Made by a program: the position numbers and the translations under genes
The notes under the pieces: model-generated
The model's input: the letters and a program-made list of their open reading frames with translations, nothing else
Told to the model about the DNA's origin: nothing
Database searches by the model: none
Assembly (NCBI RefSeq): GCF_900182935.1
Contig: NZ_FXUE01000001.1
Coordinates: forward strand, 248,001 to 312,000
Origin: Fibrobacter sp. UWB10
GTDB taxonomy: Bacteria > Fibrobacterota > Fibrobacteria > Fibrobacterales > Fibrobacteraceae
DNA: 64,000 bases
Direction: 5' to 3'
Shown: positions 25,284 to 34,240 of the stretch, piece by piece
Layout: each line of letters opens with the position of its first letter
How positions within the stretch are numbered: the stretch's first letter is position 1

Positions 25284-26090
25284 TTAGAACGACTTGGATG
25301 CAGCCTTCGCTTGTTTCCACATTTCTTGCAAGCCTTCGAGGCCAACGTCTTTCATTTCCTTGCCTTGGTCACGAGCCATCTGTTCTACCACGCGGAAGCG
25401 GCGTTCGAACTTGGAATTCGCGCGTTCTAGTGCCAAGGCCGCATTAAAGCCGCAGTGGCGCGCCACATTCACCAAGCTGAACATGATGTCGCCGAATTCA
25501 TCTTCCATGCGTTCTACGTTGCGATTTTCAGGAGATGCCGCTTGCATTTCGGCGCGGAATTCGCTAAATTCTTCCACAGCCTTGTTAAAGACAGGTTCAG
25601 CCTCGGTCCAGTCAAAGCTCACTTTGGCGGCACGGCGCTGAAGCTCTTGAGCACGGGCAAGCGTCGGCAAGCTTTTGCTTACTTTGTCCATAGCGGACTT
25701 GCCTTGCATTTTTAGATTGTTTTTTTCTTGCGCCTTGATGCGTTCCCACTGGCGGACTACGCCGTTCGAATCATCAACCTTGGCATCGCCAAATACGTGC
25801 GGGTGGCGCCGGATCATTTTTTCGCAGATTCCCTGCACTACGTCGTCGATTGAAAAATCGCCGTTTTCTTTCGCGACTTGCGAATGGAACACCACCTGGA
25901 ACAAGACATCGCCTAATTCTTCGGCCATGTGAGCCTTGTCGTTTGCCTGGGCGGCATCGATGTATTCATGGGATTCTTCGACTAAATACGGGAGCAGCGA
26001 CTGATGCGTCTGTTGCTTATCCCAAGGGCAACCCTCGGGGGAACGCAGGGTCGCCATAATTTTCACCAAGTCATCAAAGGAATATTTCAT
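25284..26090 (-). CDS. mazG: nucleoside triphosphate pyrophosphohydrolase MazG
   Basis: The 268-residue enzyme cleaves NTPs to NMP and PPi, for house-cleaning and ppGpp control. It has two MazG-type helical domains. The first opens CPWDKQQTHQSL and has metal-binding LVEESHEYIDA; the second has ERMEDEFGDIMFSLVNVARHCG. The ATG at 26090 was chosen because the family begins MKYSFDDLVKIMATLR; the frame upstream would read into dprA. The start codon overlaps that of the divergent dprA by two bases. Confidence 0.93.
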   Translation of the reverse strand: MKYSFDDLVKIMATLRSPEGCPWDKQQTHQSLLPYLVEESHEYIDAAQANDKAHMAEELGDVLFQVVFHSQVAKENGDFSIDDVVQGICEKMIRRHPHVFGDAKVDDSNGVVRQWERIKAQEKNNLKMQGKSAMDKVSKSLPTLARAQELQRRAAKVSFDWTEAEPVFNKAVEEFSEFRAEMQAASPENRNVERMEDEFGDIMFSLVNVARHCGFNAALALERANSKFERRFRVVEQMARDQGKEMKDVGLEGLQEMWKQAKAASKSF

Positions 26091-27003
26091 GACAGACAAA
26101 GATAGAAAGTACGAAACACTCGAACCAAGCCAATACCCGCTTTCGCTCAAGGAATCTAGACTTGCGCCACCACGCTTGTACTACCGCGGAACATTACCTT
26201 CAAGCGACGCCATCGGGATTGCCATGGTGGGCACACGCCGCCCAAGCAGTTCCGCCCGCGAACTATGCAGGCGGCTCGTCAAATCACTGCAAGGCACACG
26301 CGCCGTTGTCGTATCAGGGCTTGCACAAGGTATCGACAGCTACTGCCACGAAGCGGCCATTGAATACGGGATACCAACCATTGCCGTCGTTGCTCAAGGC
26401 ATTAACACCCGCATTCACGGAGACCGTGCAACTTTAGCAAAGCGAATCATCGATGCCGGCGGCGGCATTATGACTGAATACGAAGAAGACTTCCCCGCGT
26501 TCAAGGGGAATTTTCCCGCACGCAATCGCATTATCAGCGGACTCAGCCGCGCCACAGTCTTAGTACAAAGTAAAGCTAAAGGCGGAGCTCTCATTACTGC
26601 CGACTACTGCCTGCAAGAAAACAAGCTCTTGCTCGCCATTCCCGGAGACTTCGACAGCGAAGCTGCCGGAGGGCCAAATCTTTACCTGGATCAAGGGAAA
26701 GCCATGCCCATCTTTTTGCCCGAAAGCTTGCGTACCGTCGCCGGGCTCCCCAAAATACAAAACGAAAGAAACGAGCCCGAAGCAATTTCCTTAAAGCAAA
26801 TCGAGGCCATCGGTTGCAATCTTTCAAGCGATGCATTAACCCTTTTTAAGCAATTCAACGGATTCAAGAAGACTTTTCAGGAGTTGCAAAACGAATGTAA
26901 CTTTAAGCCTAGCAATATTTTAGCTATATTAACGGAGCTAGAACTTTCGGGGCTAGTCCACACGCCGGACAACTTCCAGTTCTACTTTAACGGAGCAACC
27001 TGA
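26089..27003 (+). CDS. dprA: DNA processing protein DprA
   Basis: The 304-residue protein binds incoming single-stranded DNA and loads RecA in transformation. The Rossmann-like core is complete: GTRRPSSSARELC, VVSGLAQGIDSYCHEAAI, then ISGLSRATVLVQSKAKGGALITADYC. A C-terminal winged-helix domain (about 240-300) is present and the N-terminal SAM domain is absent. AAAGGAA sits 7 bases before the ATG. Only this competence-type gene is seen in the window. The FtsB-like gene follows after 1 base. Confidence 0.92.
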   Translation: MTDKDRKYETLEPSQYPLSLKESRLAPPRLYYRGTLPSSDAIGIAMVGTRRPSSSARELCRRLVKSLQGTRAVVVSGLAQGIDSYCHEAAIEYGIPTIAVVAQGINTRIHGDRATLAKRIIDAGGGIMTEYEEDFPAFKGNFPARNRIISGLSRATVLVQSKAKGGALITADYCLQENKLLLAIPGDFDSEAAGGPNLYLDQGKAMPIFLPESLRTVAGLPKIQNERNEPEAISLKQIEAIGCNLSSDALTLFKQFNGFKKTFQELQNECNFKPSNILAILTELELSGLVHTPDNFQFYFNGAT

Positions 27004-27004
27004 C

Positions 27005-27289
27005 GTGAAAAAGCGTTTTTTCTGGATAATCCTGTTTACGATAGTCGCAACATTCGCGATTGTCATTTCGCAGTTGATGTTCGGAAAAAACAGCTTAAAG
27101 CAACAGCAACGAATTATGCAAGACATCGAGATGTATCAAGCACAGATTGATTCTCTGCAGCATGCTATCGATTCTTGCAATATCGAAATCGGACGTCTTA
27201 AAAAAGATTCCTTGTACAAAGAAGAATTGCTCCGAACGCGCTACGGCATGAGCCGTAAAGGCGAACGCGTTTTCCAGCTCGTTGAATAA
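27005..27289 (+). CDS. FtsB/DivIC-like septum initiator
   Basis: The 94-residue protein has a short basic cytoplasmic tail, one transmembrane helix (about 5-25) and a coiled coil (about 30-68). A C-terminal part follows with KEELLRTRYGMSRKGERVFQL, matching the DivIC/FtsB signature ExxARExxGMxxPGE in a diverged form. The family joins FtsL and FtsQ in the divisome. Placement directly after dprA is operonic. It converges on the RND pump gene with a 1-base gap. Confidence 0.82.
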   Translation: MKKRFFWIILFTIVATFAIVISQLMFGKNSLKQQQRIMQDIEMYQAQIDSLQHAIDSCNIEIGRLKKDSLYKEELLRTRYGMSRKGERVFQLVE

Positions 27290-27290
27290 C

Positions 27291-30200
27291 CTACGCCATC
27301 TTCGAGGCGTCAGTCGTACTCGACGTTTCAACCTTGCCAGCAAAGAAGCTGTAGGCCGCCGGCACAATAAAGAGCGTCATGAAGGTCGCAAACGTAAGAC
27401 CGCCTGCGATGGCGATACCCATCGCGATACGGCTCGGAGTGCCCGTGAGAATCAAGGGCACGGCGCCCAATACCGTTGAAAGGCTCGTCATGAGGATTGG
27501 GCGGAAGCGGCGTTCCGCCGCCATCCGAGCCGCTTCGAGCTTGTTACAGCCGGTGCTCGCCGCAATCTGGTTTGCAAATTCCACAATCAGAATACCATTC
27601 TTTGTCACAAGTGCGATCAAAAGAATTAGAGCAATCTCGCTAAAGATATTGAGCGTCTGGCCCGTAATGAACAAGCAAGCGAGCGCTCCTGCCAAGGCAA
27701 GCGGCACCGTAAAGAAGATAACGAACGGAGCGCGGAAACTTTCGAACTGGCCCGCAAGCACCAAGAACACCAGCGCAAGCGCCAAGAGGAACACAATGTA
27801 GAGGCCGCTGGAACTTTCTTCGAATTCCTTCGAAGAACCGCTCAAAGCTGTACTCACATTCGGGTAATCCTTCAGCAAGTGCTTTGCAATGCGGCGCATT
27901 TCTTCAACGCCGTCGCCAATTGTCTTGCCGGGCACAAGTCCCGCCTGAATAGTCGCGGCGCTAAAGCGGTTGAATCTCGGGAGCGACGGCGATGCCGATT
28001 GCTCTGTGAAGGTGATAAAGTTATCGAGGCTTACCAATTCACCCTTCGCATTCTTCACCGAAAGCATCGAGATGTTTTCGGGCATGCTACGGTACTGGTA
28101 ACCGACCGCACCAATAATATCATACTGGCGGCCATCCTTATAGAATTCGCCGTAGCTCTGGTCGCTAATGGCAAGCTGTACCGCCTGCGCAATATCGTTC
28201 ACCGACACGCCTTCTTCGTTCGCCTTGTCGCGCAAAATTTCAATATGGAGTTCCGGCTTGGTAAAACGAAGGTTCGTATTCACCACGCTAAACACAGGAC
28301 TATGGCTCGCTTCTTCTTCAAACTTGGGAACAAGCGTACGCAAGATTTCGATATTCGGAGCCTGCAACACAAACTGCACCGGAAGGCCACCGCGCTGTGT
28401 ACTGATACTTTGCGGTTCAAACACCATCACGCGCAAGTCAGGATACTCGTTACCCAGCAGCTGGATTTCGCGAGCAATCACGCTCTGCGGGCGACGCGCC
28501 TTTTTATCATCATTCAACGTCAAGCGCATTCTCGAATTGCCAGCATTCCATGCACCCGCCTGGAATTCAGTATATTCGTTGCTGTCTAAAAGTCCAATCA
28601 CTTCTTCGGCAAAAGCATCGGCCATGCGCTTGGTTCGCGTAAGCGTCACGCCTTCGGGCATATTCAAGTTCACCATGACGGCATTCGAGTCTTCGGTCGG
28701 AGCCATTTCGCTACTCATATTATCGAAGCAGAAATAAGCCGCAATCAAAAGCCCCGCCACAATCGGGAACAAGAGCAAACGCATTCTAAGGAATCCGCCG
28801 AGAAGCACCGAATAGATTCGGTTCATTCCATCGAAAAACGGTTCCGTAACTCGGAAGAACCAGCCCTGCTTTTGCTTTTTCAGGAATTTAGAACAAAGCA
28901 TCGGCGAAAGAGTCAAGGCGCAAAGCGTCGAAAGAAACACAGTACCAATCATCACCGCCACAAATTCACGGAACAAAAGACCCGTCGTACCGCCCAGCGC
29001 AAGCACCGGCACAAACACAGCCATCAACACCACAGAGGTTGCAATCACGGCAAAGAAGATTTCATTCGTGCCCGCAACCGCCGCCTGCTTAGGCGTCATA
29101 CCGCGTTCAATCTTGTGATAAATGTTTTCCACAATCACAATGGCATCGTCAACCACAAGGCCAATGGCCAGCACCATCGCAAGCAAAGTCAGCACGTTGA
29201 TTGAGAAACCACACAAGTAAAGCACAAAGAAGCTACCAATCACTGACACCGGCACCACCACCATCGGAATCAGCGTCGTGCGACCTTCGCGGAGGAATGC
29301 AAAGATAATCGCAATCACCAACAGGAAAGCAATGAAAATCGTCTCCACCACTTCTTTAATAGAAGCACGAATATTGATAGAAGTATCTCGGCCATAAAGA
29401 ACATCGACACCTTCAGGAATTTCGCGACGGATATCTTCAACGCGCTTGTAGAATTCGTCAGCGATTTCCACATGATTCGAACCGGGTTGCGCCATCAACG
29501 CAAGCGTAATGGAATTCTTGCCGTTGCGTCTAAAGCCTGTACGCGTATCCTTCGGTTCGTAGTGAATGTCAGCCACATCGGAAATGCGAATCACGGTGCC
29601 ATCGGCAGCCGTCTTGATGGCGATGTTTTCAAAAGCCTTCGGGTCAAGAATTCGACCGAGCGTACGAATCGAAAGCGTGGTTTCGCTACCTTCGATAGAG
29701 CCAGAAGGCAGTTCCAAGTTTCCCTTCTTGAGAGCAGCCGACATTTCTGCACCAGAAACGCCTAAAGCCTGCAAGCGCACCGGATCAATCCACAAGCGAA
29801 CCGTTGGGCGCTTTTCGCCCCAAATAGCAATTTCAGAGACGCCGTTGATGGTCTGCAAGCGTTCCTTGACAAAGTTGTTGGCCAGTTCCGAAACTTCCAT
29901 CGGATCGAGCTTATCGCTCACAAGGCTCACCATCAAAATCGGGTCATTATCGCTGTCAGATTTATAGACCGTCGGTTCATCGACATCATCTGGCAAGCGA
30001 CGGCGCACGCGGCTCACGCGGTCGCGAATTTCGTTGGCAGCCGCTTCCAAGTCCATGCCGGTTTCAAATTCAATGTTAATGAAGGAGAATCCATCGCGGC
30101 TTGTAGAAGTCAGCGCTTTAATACCAGACGCACTGTTGATGGAGGCTTCCAAGATTTCGGTGACTTCGGCTTCGACCACGGCTGCGTTTGCGCCCGGGTA

Positions 30201-30350
30201 CGAAGTACGCACCTGAATGAGCGGGTAGTCTACGTTCGGGTATTCACGCACGCCCAAGTTAGAGGCTCCAAAGGCGCCGAGCAAAATAATCACTAGCGCC
30301 ATCACGGTCATAAGGACCGGGCGACGTACGGAAAGGTTCGCGACACTCAT
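27291..30350 (-). CDS. RND efflux transporter, AcrB-like inner-membrane pump
   Basis: The 1019-residue HAE1-type RND pump has the usual twelve-helix, two-large-loop layout. The proton-relay acids are in LAIGLVVDDAIVIVEN (TM4 pair equivalent to Asp407/Asp408 of AcrB), and the TM10 Lys is in LVTKNGILIVEFAN. It takes drugs, detergents or other amphiphiles from the periplasm and passes them outward. The adaptor is encoded 7 bases upstream, but no TolC-type channel is in the window, so that partner must be elsewhere. Its stop nearly meets the convergent FtsB-like gene. Confidence 0.95.
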   Translation of the reverse strand: MSVANLSVRRPVLMTVMALVIILLGAFGASNLGVREYPNVDYPLIQVRTSYPGANAAVVEAEVTEILEASINSASGIKALTSTSRDGFSFINIEFETGMDLEAAANEIRDRVSRVRRRLPDDVDEPTVYKSDSDNDPILMVSLVSDKLDPMEVSELANNFVKERLQTINGVSEIAIWGEKRPTVRLWIDPVRLQALGVSGAEMSAALKKGNLELPSGSIEGSETTLSIRTLGRILDPKAFENIAIKTAADGTVIRISDVADIHYEPKDTRTGFRRNGKNSITLALMAQPGSNHVEIADEFYKRVEDIRREIPEGVDVLYGRDTSINIRASIKEVVETIFIAFLLVIAIIFAFLREGRTTLIPMVVVPVSVIGSFFVLYLCGFSINVLTLLAMVLAIGLVVDDAIVIVENIYHKIERGMTPKQAAVAGTNEIFFAVIATSVVLMAVFVPVLALGGTTGLLFREFVAVMIGTVFLSTLCALTLSPMLCSKFLKKQKQGWFFRVTEPFFDGMNRIYSVLLGGFLRMRLLLFPIVAGLLIAAYFCFDNMSSEMAPTEDSNAVMVNLNMPEGVTLTRTKRMADAFAEEVIGLLDSNEYTEFQAGAWNAGNSRMRLTLNDDKKARRPQSVIAREIQLLGNEYPDLRVMVFEPQSISTQRGGLPVQFVLQAPNIEILRTLVPKFEEEASHSPVFSVVNTNLRFTKPELHIEILRDKANEEGVSVNDIAQAVQLAISDQSYGEFYKDGRQYDIIGAVGYQYRSMPENISMLSVKNAKGELVSLDNFITFTEQSASPSLPRFNRFSAATIQAGLVPGKTIGDGVEEMRRIAKHLLKDYPNVSTALSGSSKEFEESSSGLYIVFLLALALVFLVLAGQFESFRAPFVIFFTVPLALAGALACLFITGQTLNIFSEIALILLIALVTKNGILIVEFANQIAASTGCNKLEAARMAAERRFRPILMTSLSTVLGAVPLILTGTPSRIAMGIAIAGGLTFATFMTLFIVPAAYSFFAGKVETSSTTDASKMA

Positions 30351-30357
30351 CGTTTAC

Positions 30358-31452
30358 CTACTCCACTTCGTAATCGGTATTATGACGGATTTCGCGGATA
30401 CGGACAGAAGCACCTTCGCGAAGGCTAATCAAGCCAGAGGTAATCACCGTATCGCCTTCATCGAGGCCACCGGTGACATCAACAGCAATCGGTGTGCGAA
30501 GCCCCGTTTCAACATGCTTGATTTTAGCCTTGCCGCCAGTCGCCACAAACACGTAGGCGCCATCTTTATCGAGCGTGAATGCTTCTGCCGGAATCGGGAT
30601 GCTTTTTGCCATTCCCGTCTGCATGGAAACATTCACCTTGGCGTAAGAGCCAGCCAAAAGTTCATTGCCGGCGTTTTCGACTTCGACAAGCACCTGGCGC
30701 GTGCGGCTGCTTTCAGAAAGTGCAGCCTCCAAAGCCTTCACCTTGCCGGACTTAGCCACATTGCGTTCTTCGTCCTTTACATCTACGGCATCGCCCACTT
30801 TAAGTGTCGAGGCATAGCGCTGCGGGAGAGCAAACTTGGCTTTTAGTTTCTTGACTTCGCTCAAAGAAACAATCGATGTACCCGTCGTAAGCCAGGCGCC
30901 CACAGACACATTCACAAAGCCGAGCTTGCCTGCAAACGGGGCGCGAACTTCGGTCTTTGCAATTTGCGCCTTGATAAGTTCTACAGAAGCTTCGGCAGAT
31001 TTGAGCGAAGCATCAGCAGCTTCCATGTCAGCCTTAGTAGCACCGTCTTTTTCGAAAAGCGTCTTGACGCGGTCAAACTTTTGCTGAGCGAGCTGTTGGT
31101 TCGATTCCGCCTGCTTGAGTTGCGCACGGAGTTCGGAATCATCAATTTTAGCGAGGAGCGTACCCTTTTGAACTTGGGCGCCGTCTTTTGCATAAAGATT
31201 CGTGAGTCTGCCCGAAGCTGCCGCCGTCAGCTGTACATTGTTCTGCGGTTCAAGCGTTGCCATGGCAGTAAAAGTTTTGCCCGATTCGTGGGCCTCGGCA
31301 ATATAGCCTTCGACTGCGATTTCGCGAGCAGGTCTGCCGCCTGGGCCACCCTTACCAGCAGGGCCTTTACCAGGAGCACCTGCACCAGGAGTAGAATCAC
31401 CACCGCAAGCCATCAATAGCAACGCAACAGGCAACAATGCAAATTTTTTCAT
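30358..31452 (-). CDS. RND periplasmic adaptor lipoprotein
   Basis: The 364-residue membrane-fusion protein has a signal peptide with lipobox (LLLMACGGDS), a Gly/Pro-rich linker of about 25 residues and a beta-barrel/lipoyl/coiled-coil layout. The lipoyl halves are ASGRLTNLYAKDGAQVQKGTLLAKID and APFAGKLGFVNVSVGAWLTTG. The coiled coil between them contains QLKQAESNQQLAQQKFDRVK. It bridges the pump to an outer-membrane channel. The pump gene follows directly. The 145-bp region upstream carries TAGACAG-type repeats and probably the promoter. Confidence 0.93.
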   Translation of the reverse strand: MKKFALLPVALLLMACGGDSTPGAGAPGKGPAGKGGPGGRPAREIAVEGYIAEAHESGKTFTAMATLEPQNNVQLTAAASGRLTNLYAKDGAQVQKGTLLAKIDDSELRAQLKQAESNQQLAQQKFDRVKTLFEKDGATKADMEAADASLKSAEASVELIKAQIAKTEVRAPFAGKLGFVNVSVGAWLTTGTSIVSLSEVKKLKAKFALPQRYASTLKVGDAVDVKDEERNVAKSGKVKALEAALSESSRTRQVLVEVENAGNELLAGSYAKVNVSMQTGMAKSIPIPAEAFTLDKDGAYVFVATGGKAKIKHVETGLRTPIAVDVTGGLDEGDTVITSGLISLREGASVRIREIRHNTDYEVE

Positions 31453-31464
31453 AAATCAGTTTAA

Positions 31465-31594
31465 AGTAGACGGTGGTCAGTAATTAATTCTTATTTGTTA
31501 GATGATTAAACTCTGCAATTCGATGCATAGAAGTGAAAAGAAACAAAGAATTTTTTCTGCAACTCTGTCTACTAATCACTGTCTACTGCCTACT
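31465..31594. repeat. inverted TAGACAG-type repeats upstream of the RND operon
   Basis: AGTAGACGGTGGTCAGTAAT at 31465-31484 is an imperfect inverted copy of 31574-31594, in which GTCTACTGCCTACT is prominent; another GTCTACT lies at 31567. About 88 bases separate the arms. This resembles low-complexity intergenic repeats and may also hold the promoter. Confidence 0.45.
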
Positions 31595-31597
31595 ATC

Positions 31598-32308
31598 TTA
31601 GAATTTCACGTTCATTAAGATGCCGCTTCCATCCTCATAGAATTCCGGAACGAATTCCATGCGGTCCGTAAAGCTCTTGGAAGAAGTCGCCCTGTAAACT
31701 CTAATGGTATTGAGCATCGAAACCACGCGGTTCAAAAGAAGCGCGCCGACAGACACCTGAAACACAATTCGGCTTACGCGGTAATGACGCATACGGCTCT
31801 TAAATTCATCGATATGTTCGGTTGTTTCAGGATTGTCGCTAGAGCCCCAATCCCACTGAATATCAGAAGACAAATCTTCATCGATTTCTTTGCCAGCGCG
31901 AATCATCGCCTGGTTGTAGTCTTCATCCATGTCTGGCGAAGAATTCTGACCAGCGACGCCACTGCGGCTACGGTAATCGCCCACCGAATTGAGCATGGAC
32001 ACGCTCTTGCTGTCGGAATTAAGCCCAGCATGACGTACGGCGTAATTATGAGCAGACGAAATATAGCGTTCACCAATTACATAAGAACCGATTGCCGTAA
32101 ACCAAAGGGCTATGTCAGTCCAAACAAACGGGCGCACAAACTGTTGTTCACCGAGATAGCGTTCGCCCATACCAGGCAACAAGGCCGAAGACCCCATTGC
32201 CAAGAGCCAGCTTTTATCAGAATTCTTGCTCACATTTTGGTCAACCGAAATCACCACCTGCGAAAACGCAGATGCGGCGGCGAGCAACAAGACCAAAAGC
32301 AGTTTCAT
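31598..32308 (-). CDS. signal-peptide membrane protein with PG-G-Y motif
   Basis: The 236-residue protein has a signal peptide (about 1-17, ending AFSQ). A hydrophobic hairpin with SSALLPGMGERYLGEQQFVRPF and WTDIALWFTAIGSYVIG follows, then a charged region. A second hydrophobic stretch is FQVSVGALLLNRVVSMLNTI, and the end is ILMNVKF. The layout matches the next gene upstream and resembles DUF5683-type proteins (PG-GQ-Y motif), so the two look like diverged tandem paralogs. TAATG overlap with the upstream gene implies coupled translation. Function unknown. Confidence 0.7.
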   Translation of the reverse strand: MKLLLVLLLAAASAFSQVVISVDQNVSKNSDKSWLLAMGSSALLPGMGERYLGEQQFVRPFVWTDIALWFTAIGSYVIGERYISSAHNYAVRHAGLNSDSKSVSMLNSVGDYRSRSGVAGQNSSPDMDEDYNQAMIRAGKEIDEDLSSDIQWDWGSSDNPETTEHIDEFKSRMRHYRVSRIVFQVSVGALLLNRVVSMLNTIRVYRATSSKSFTDRMEFVPEFYEDGSGILMNVKF

Positions 32309-33738
32309 TAAAAGCCCCAGCTTGCCTGCACGTTAAAACCAAAGCCGTTTGCAAACGAAACTCCGCTATCGAAATGCAAGTGGTCGTACCAAGAAAGATC
32401 TTCTTCGTACAAGGCCTTGTTGTGCGAATTCGCAGTGAATGCTGCATCGACAGCCGAAATGATATGGTTCAAAATCAAGCCGCCAAAGAACCAAGCCTGC
32501 ATGTCGGCATAGTCATTTGCCTTGTTACGCATGCTACGGTACTTTTTCTGGTAATCCGATTCGGACTTCACCAACGATTCAGTTGCATGGTTCGGATCAT
32601 CGAGAGCAAGCGATGTTGCCACGGCCACATCTTCGTCACCAATGTCTTCCCAACCAAGCACATAGGCATCGTCAGAAATCAACTGATAAACTTCGGAAGC
32701 ATTGTCAAAGTCAACCTTTTCCATTTCGTCACCAAGGCTCTTCGGCGACTTAACAAACGTATTGACGTACTCCACATCACCAGAGTAGAGTTTGTCGCGG
32801 TCATAGCAACGATCCGTTGTCGCTACACCAAAAATGCCTTCGCAGAATGTTTCTCGAGAGCCTAAATAACGGCGACGGAATTCCGATTCGTAGTTCACGG
32901 CATCGGCATTGTACAAGCTACGCATGCGCTGTTCATAGCGACCGATAGAGTAATGTTCCTTAGCGTACTTCTTATACTTGTCCACCTGCTTATTGTACTT
33001 GTTCACCGAGAAGTAATACCAGCTACCCCACAAAGCGGCTTCAAGTGCAAGGTAAACACCACCGCGGACATAGGTAAAGTTGGAGCCACCCACGTACATT
33101 TGTCCGGAACCCGGAATAACCAACGACATGAACAAAGCCTTGCGCGGGCTCTTGTAGCGGCCCTTCATTTCGTCGATACCGTTCACCTTGGAGACCTTGA
33201 CAGGGCCCAGCAGTTCACGGCGGCTCATGCTGCTAGAAGACGGAGCATCAGTCGAAGAAGAAGAGACGGCTGCCATGGCAAGAGAATCGCGAATGCGGTT
33301 TTCTTCGTTATGCCTTTTCATTTCGGCGGCGTAGGCTTCTTCAGGAGTCATTTCCCTGACAGAATCGCCAGCGAGAGTGTCCACGAAAGCAGAATCAGCA
33401 TCGGCCGGAACTTCGGCCACAACCGCGGCGGAATCAACCGGAGCAGGAGCCTCGCTGCTAGAAGATACTTCGACAGAGCTAGAAACCGGAGCGACCGAAC
33501 TAGAGGAAACCTTCACACTGCTGCTTGATGCAGGAGCGGGTTTCGCTGCAGGGGCGGGTTTTGCCGCCACACTGGAACTAGAAGGAACCGAAGCACTACT
33601 CGGAGCCACAGCCGCACTGGACTGGGCAGCCTCGGCTTCAGCCTCGAATTCCGCAAAAAGGTCGCGGGGTTGAGCAAAAGACTGGGCAACAAAAATACTG
33701 GCCACACAGGCGATAATTGAATAGGCAAACTTGCGCAT
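32308..33738 (-). CDS. Ser/Ala-rich secreted protein with DUF5683-like domain
   Basis: The 476-residue protein has a signal peptide (about 1-22, ending AQSFAQ) and a long Ser/Ala/Pro/Val linker (to about 175) with repeated SSS tracts. Next comes KSPRKALFMSLVIPGSGQMYVGG, a PG-GQ-Y motif typical of DUF5683, and membrane segments. A charged region with many Tyr follows, then another hydrophobic segment (WFFGGLILNHIISAVDAAF) and a beta-like end (VQASWGF). A TATTTT box ends 8 bases before the ATG, so translation is probably leaderless. It forms an operon with the 31598-32308 gene. Function unknown. Confidence 0.72.
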   Translation of the reverse strand: MRKFAYSIIACVASIFVAQSFAQPRDLFAEFEAEAEAAQSSAAVAPSSASVPSSSSVAAKPAPAAKPAPASSSSVKVSSSSVAPVSSSVEVSSSSEAPAPVDSAAVVAEVPADADSAFVDTLAGDSVREMTPEEAYAAEMKRHNEENRIRDSLAMAAVSSSSTDAPSSSSMSRRELLGPVKVSKVNGIDEMKGRYKSPRKALFMSLVIPGSGQMYVGGSNFTYVRGGVYLALEAALWGSWYYFSVNKYNKQVDKYKKYAKEHYSIGRYEQRMRSLYNADAVNYESEFRRRYLGSRETFCEGIFGVATTDRCYDRDKLYSGDVEYVNTFVKSPKSLGDEMEKVDFDNASEVYQLISDDAYVLGWEDIGDEDVAVATSLALDDPNHATESLVKSESDYQKKYRSMRNKANDYADMQAWFFGGLILNHIISAVDAAFTANSHNKALYEEDLSWYDHLHFDSGVSFANGFGFNVQASWGF

Positions 33739-33883
33739 ATAACGCTAAAATAGCAAAATAAGGGCATTTAAGCGCATTAAAAGCCCTTAGTTTTCAGCTA
33801 TTATTATTTGTTTTTAGCCTAAAAAGAAAAATTCTCCCGCATTTTCGGAGAACAGGTTCAATATTGCATTTTCACATAAACAC

Positions 33884-33920
33884 AAAGAACCACCTAGCGA
33901 GGGATTACCCCGTTAGGCGG
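33884..33920 (-). terminator. possible rpmB terminator
   Basis: On the minus strand CCGCCTAACGGGG pairs with CCCTCGCTAGGTGG (a few mismatches), followed by TTCTTTGTGTTT. The stem is good but the T-run is poor. Confidence 0.5.
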
Positions 33921-33949
33921 CGAATCTTGGCAAACCTTAGAGATCTAGA

Positions 33950-34171
33950 TTAGATGCCGAGTTCCTGAGCAACAGCCTGGATACCAAGCTTGTTGATCGT
34001 GCGGAGACCAGCAGCGCTAACGCGGAGGGTCACCCAGCGGTCTTCTTCAGGAATGTAGAAACGCTTCTTCTGAAGGTTCGGCAACTGCTTCATCAACTTC
34101 TTGCGGTTAGAGTGGGAAACCATGTTGCCCACGAGGCCGGCCTTGCCGGTAACTTCACAAATGCGGCTCAT
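33950..34171 (-). CDS. rpmB: 50S ribosomal protein L28
   Basis: The 73-residue protein begins MSRICEVTGKAGLVGNMVSHSN and contains KKRFYIPEEDRWVTLRVSAAGLRTINK, both clear L28 signatures. The single N-terminal Cys and lack of a CxxC pair mark the zinc-free form. GGAG precedes the ATG. No rpmG partner is next to it; it stands alone downstream of ispH with 69 bases between. Confidence 0.95.
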   Translation of the reverse strand: MSRICEVTGKAGLVGNMVSHSNRKKLMKQLPNLQKKRFYIPEEDRWVTLRVSAAGLRTINKLGIQAVAQELGI

Positions 34172-34240
34172 AATAAACTCCGTTGTTTTATAACGGACGC
34201 AATTTTAGAAAAAAATCGCCGTTCCGTCAAGGTTAAATTA

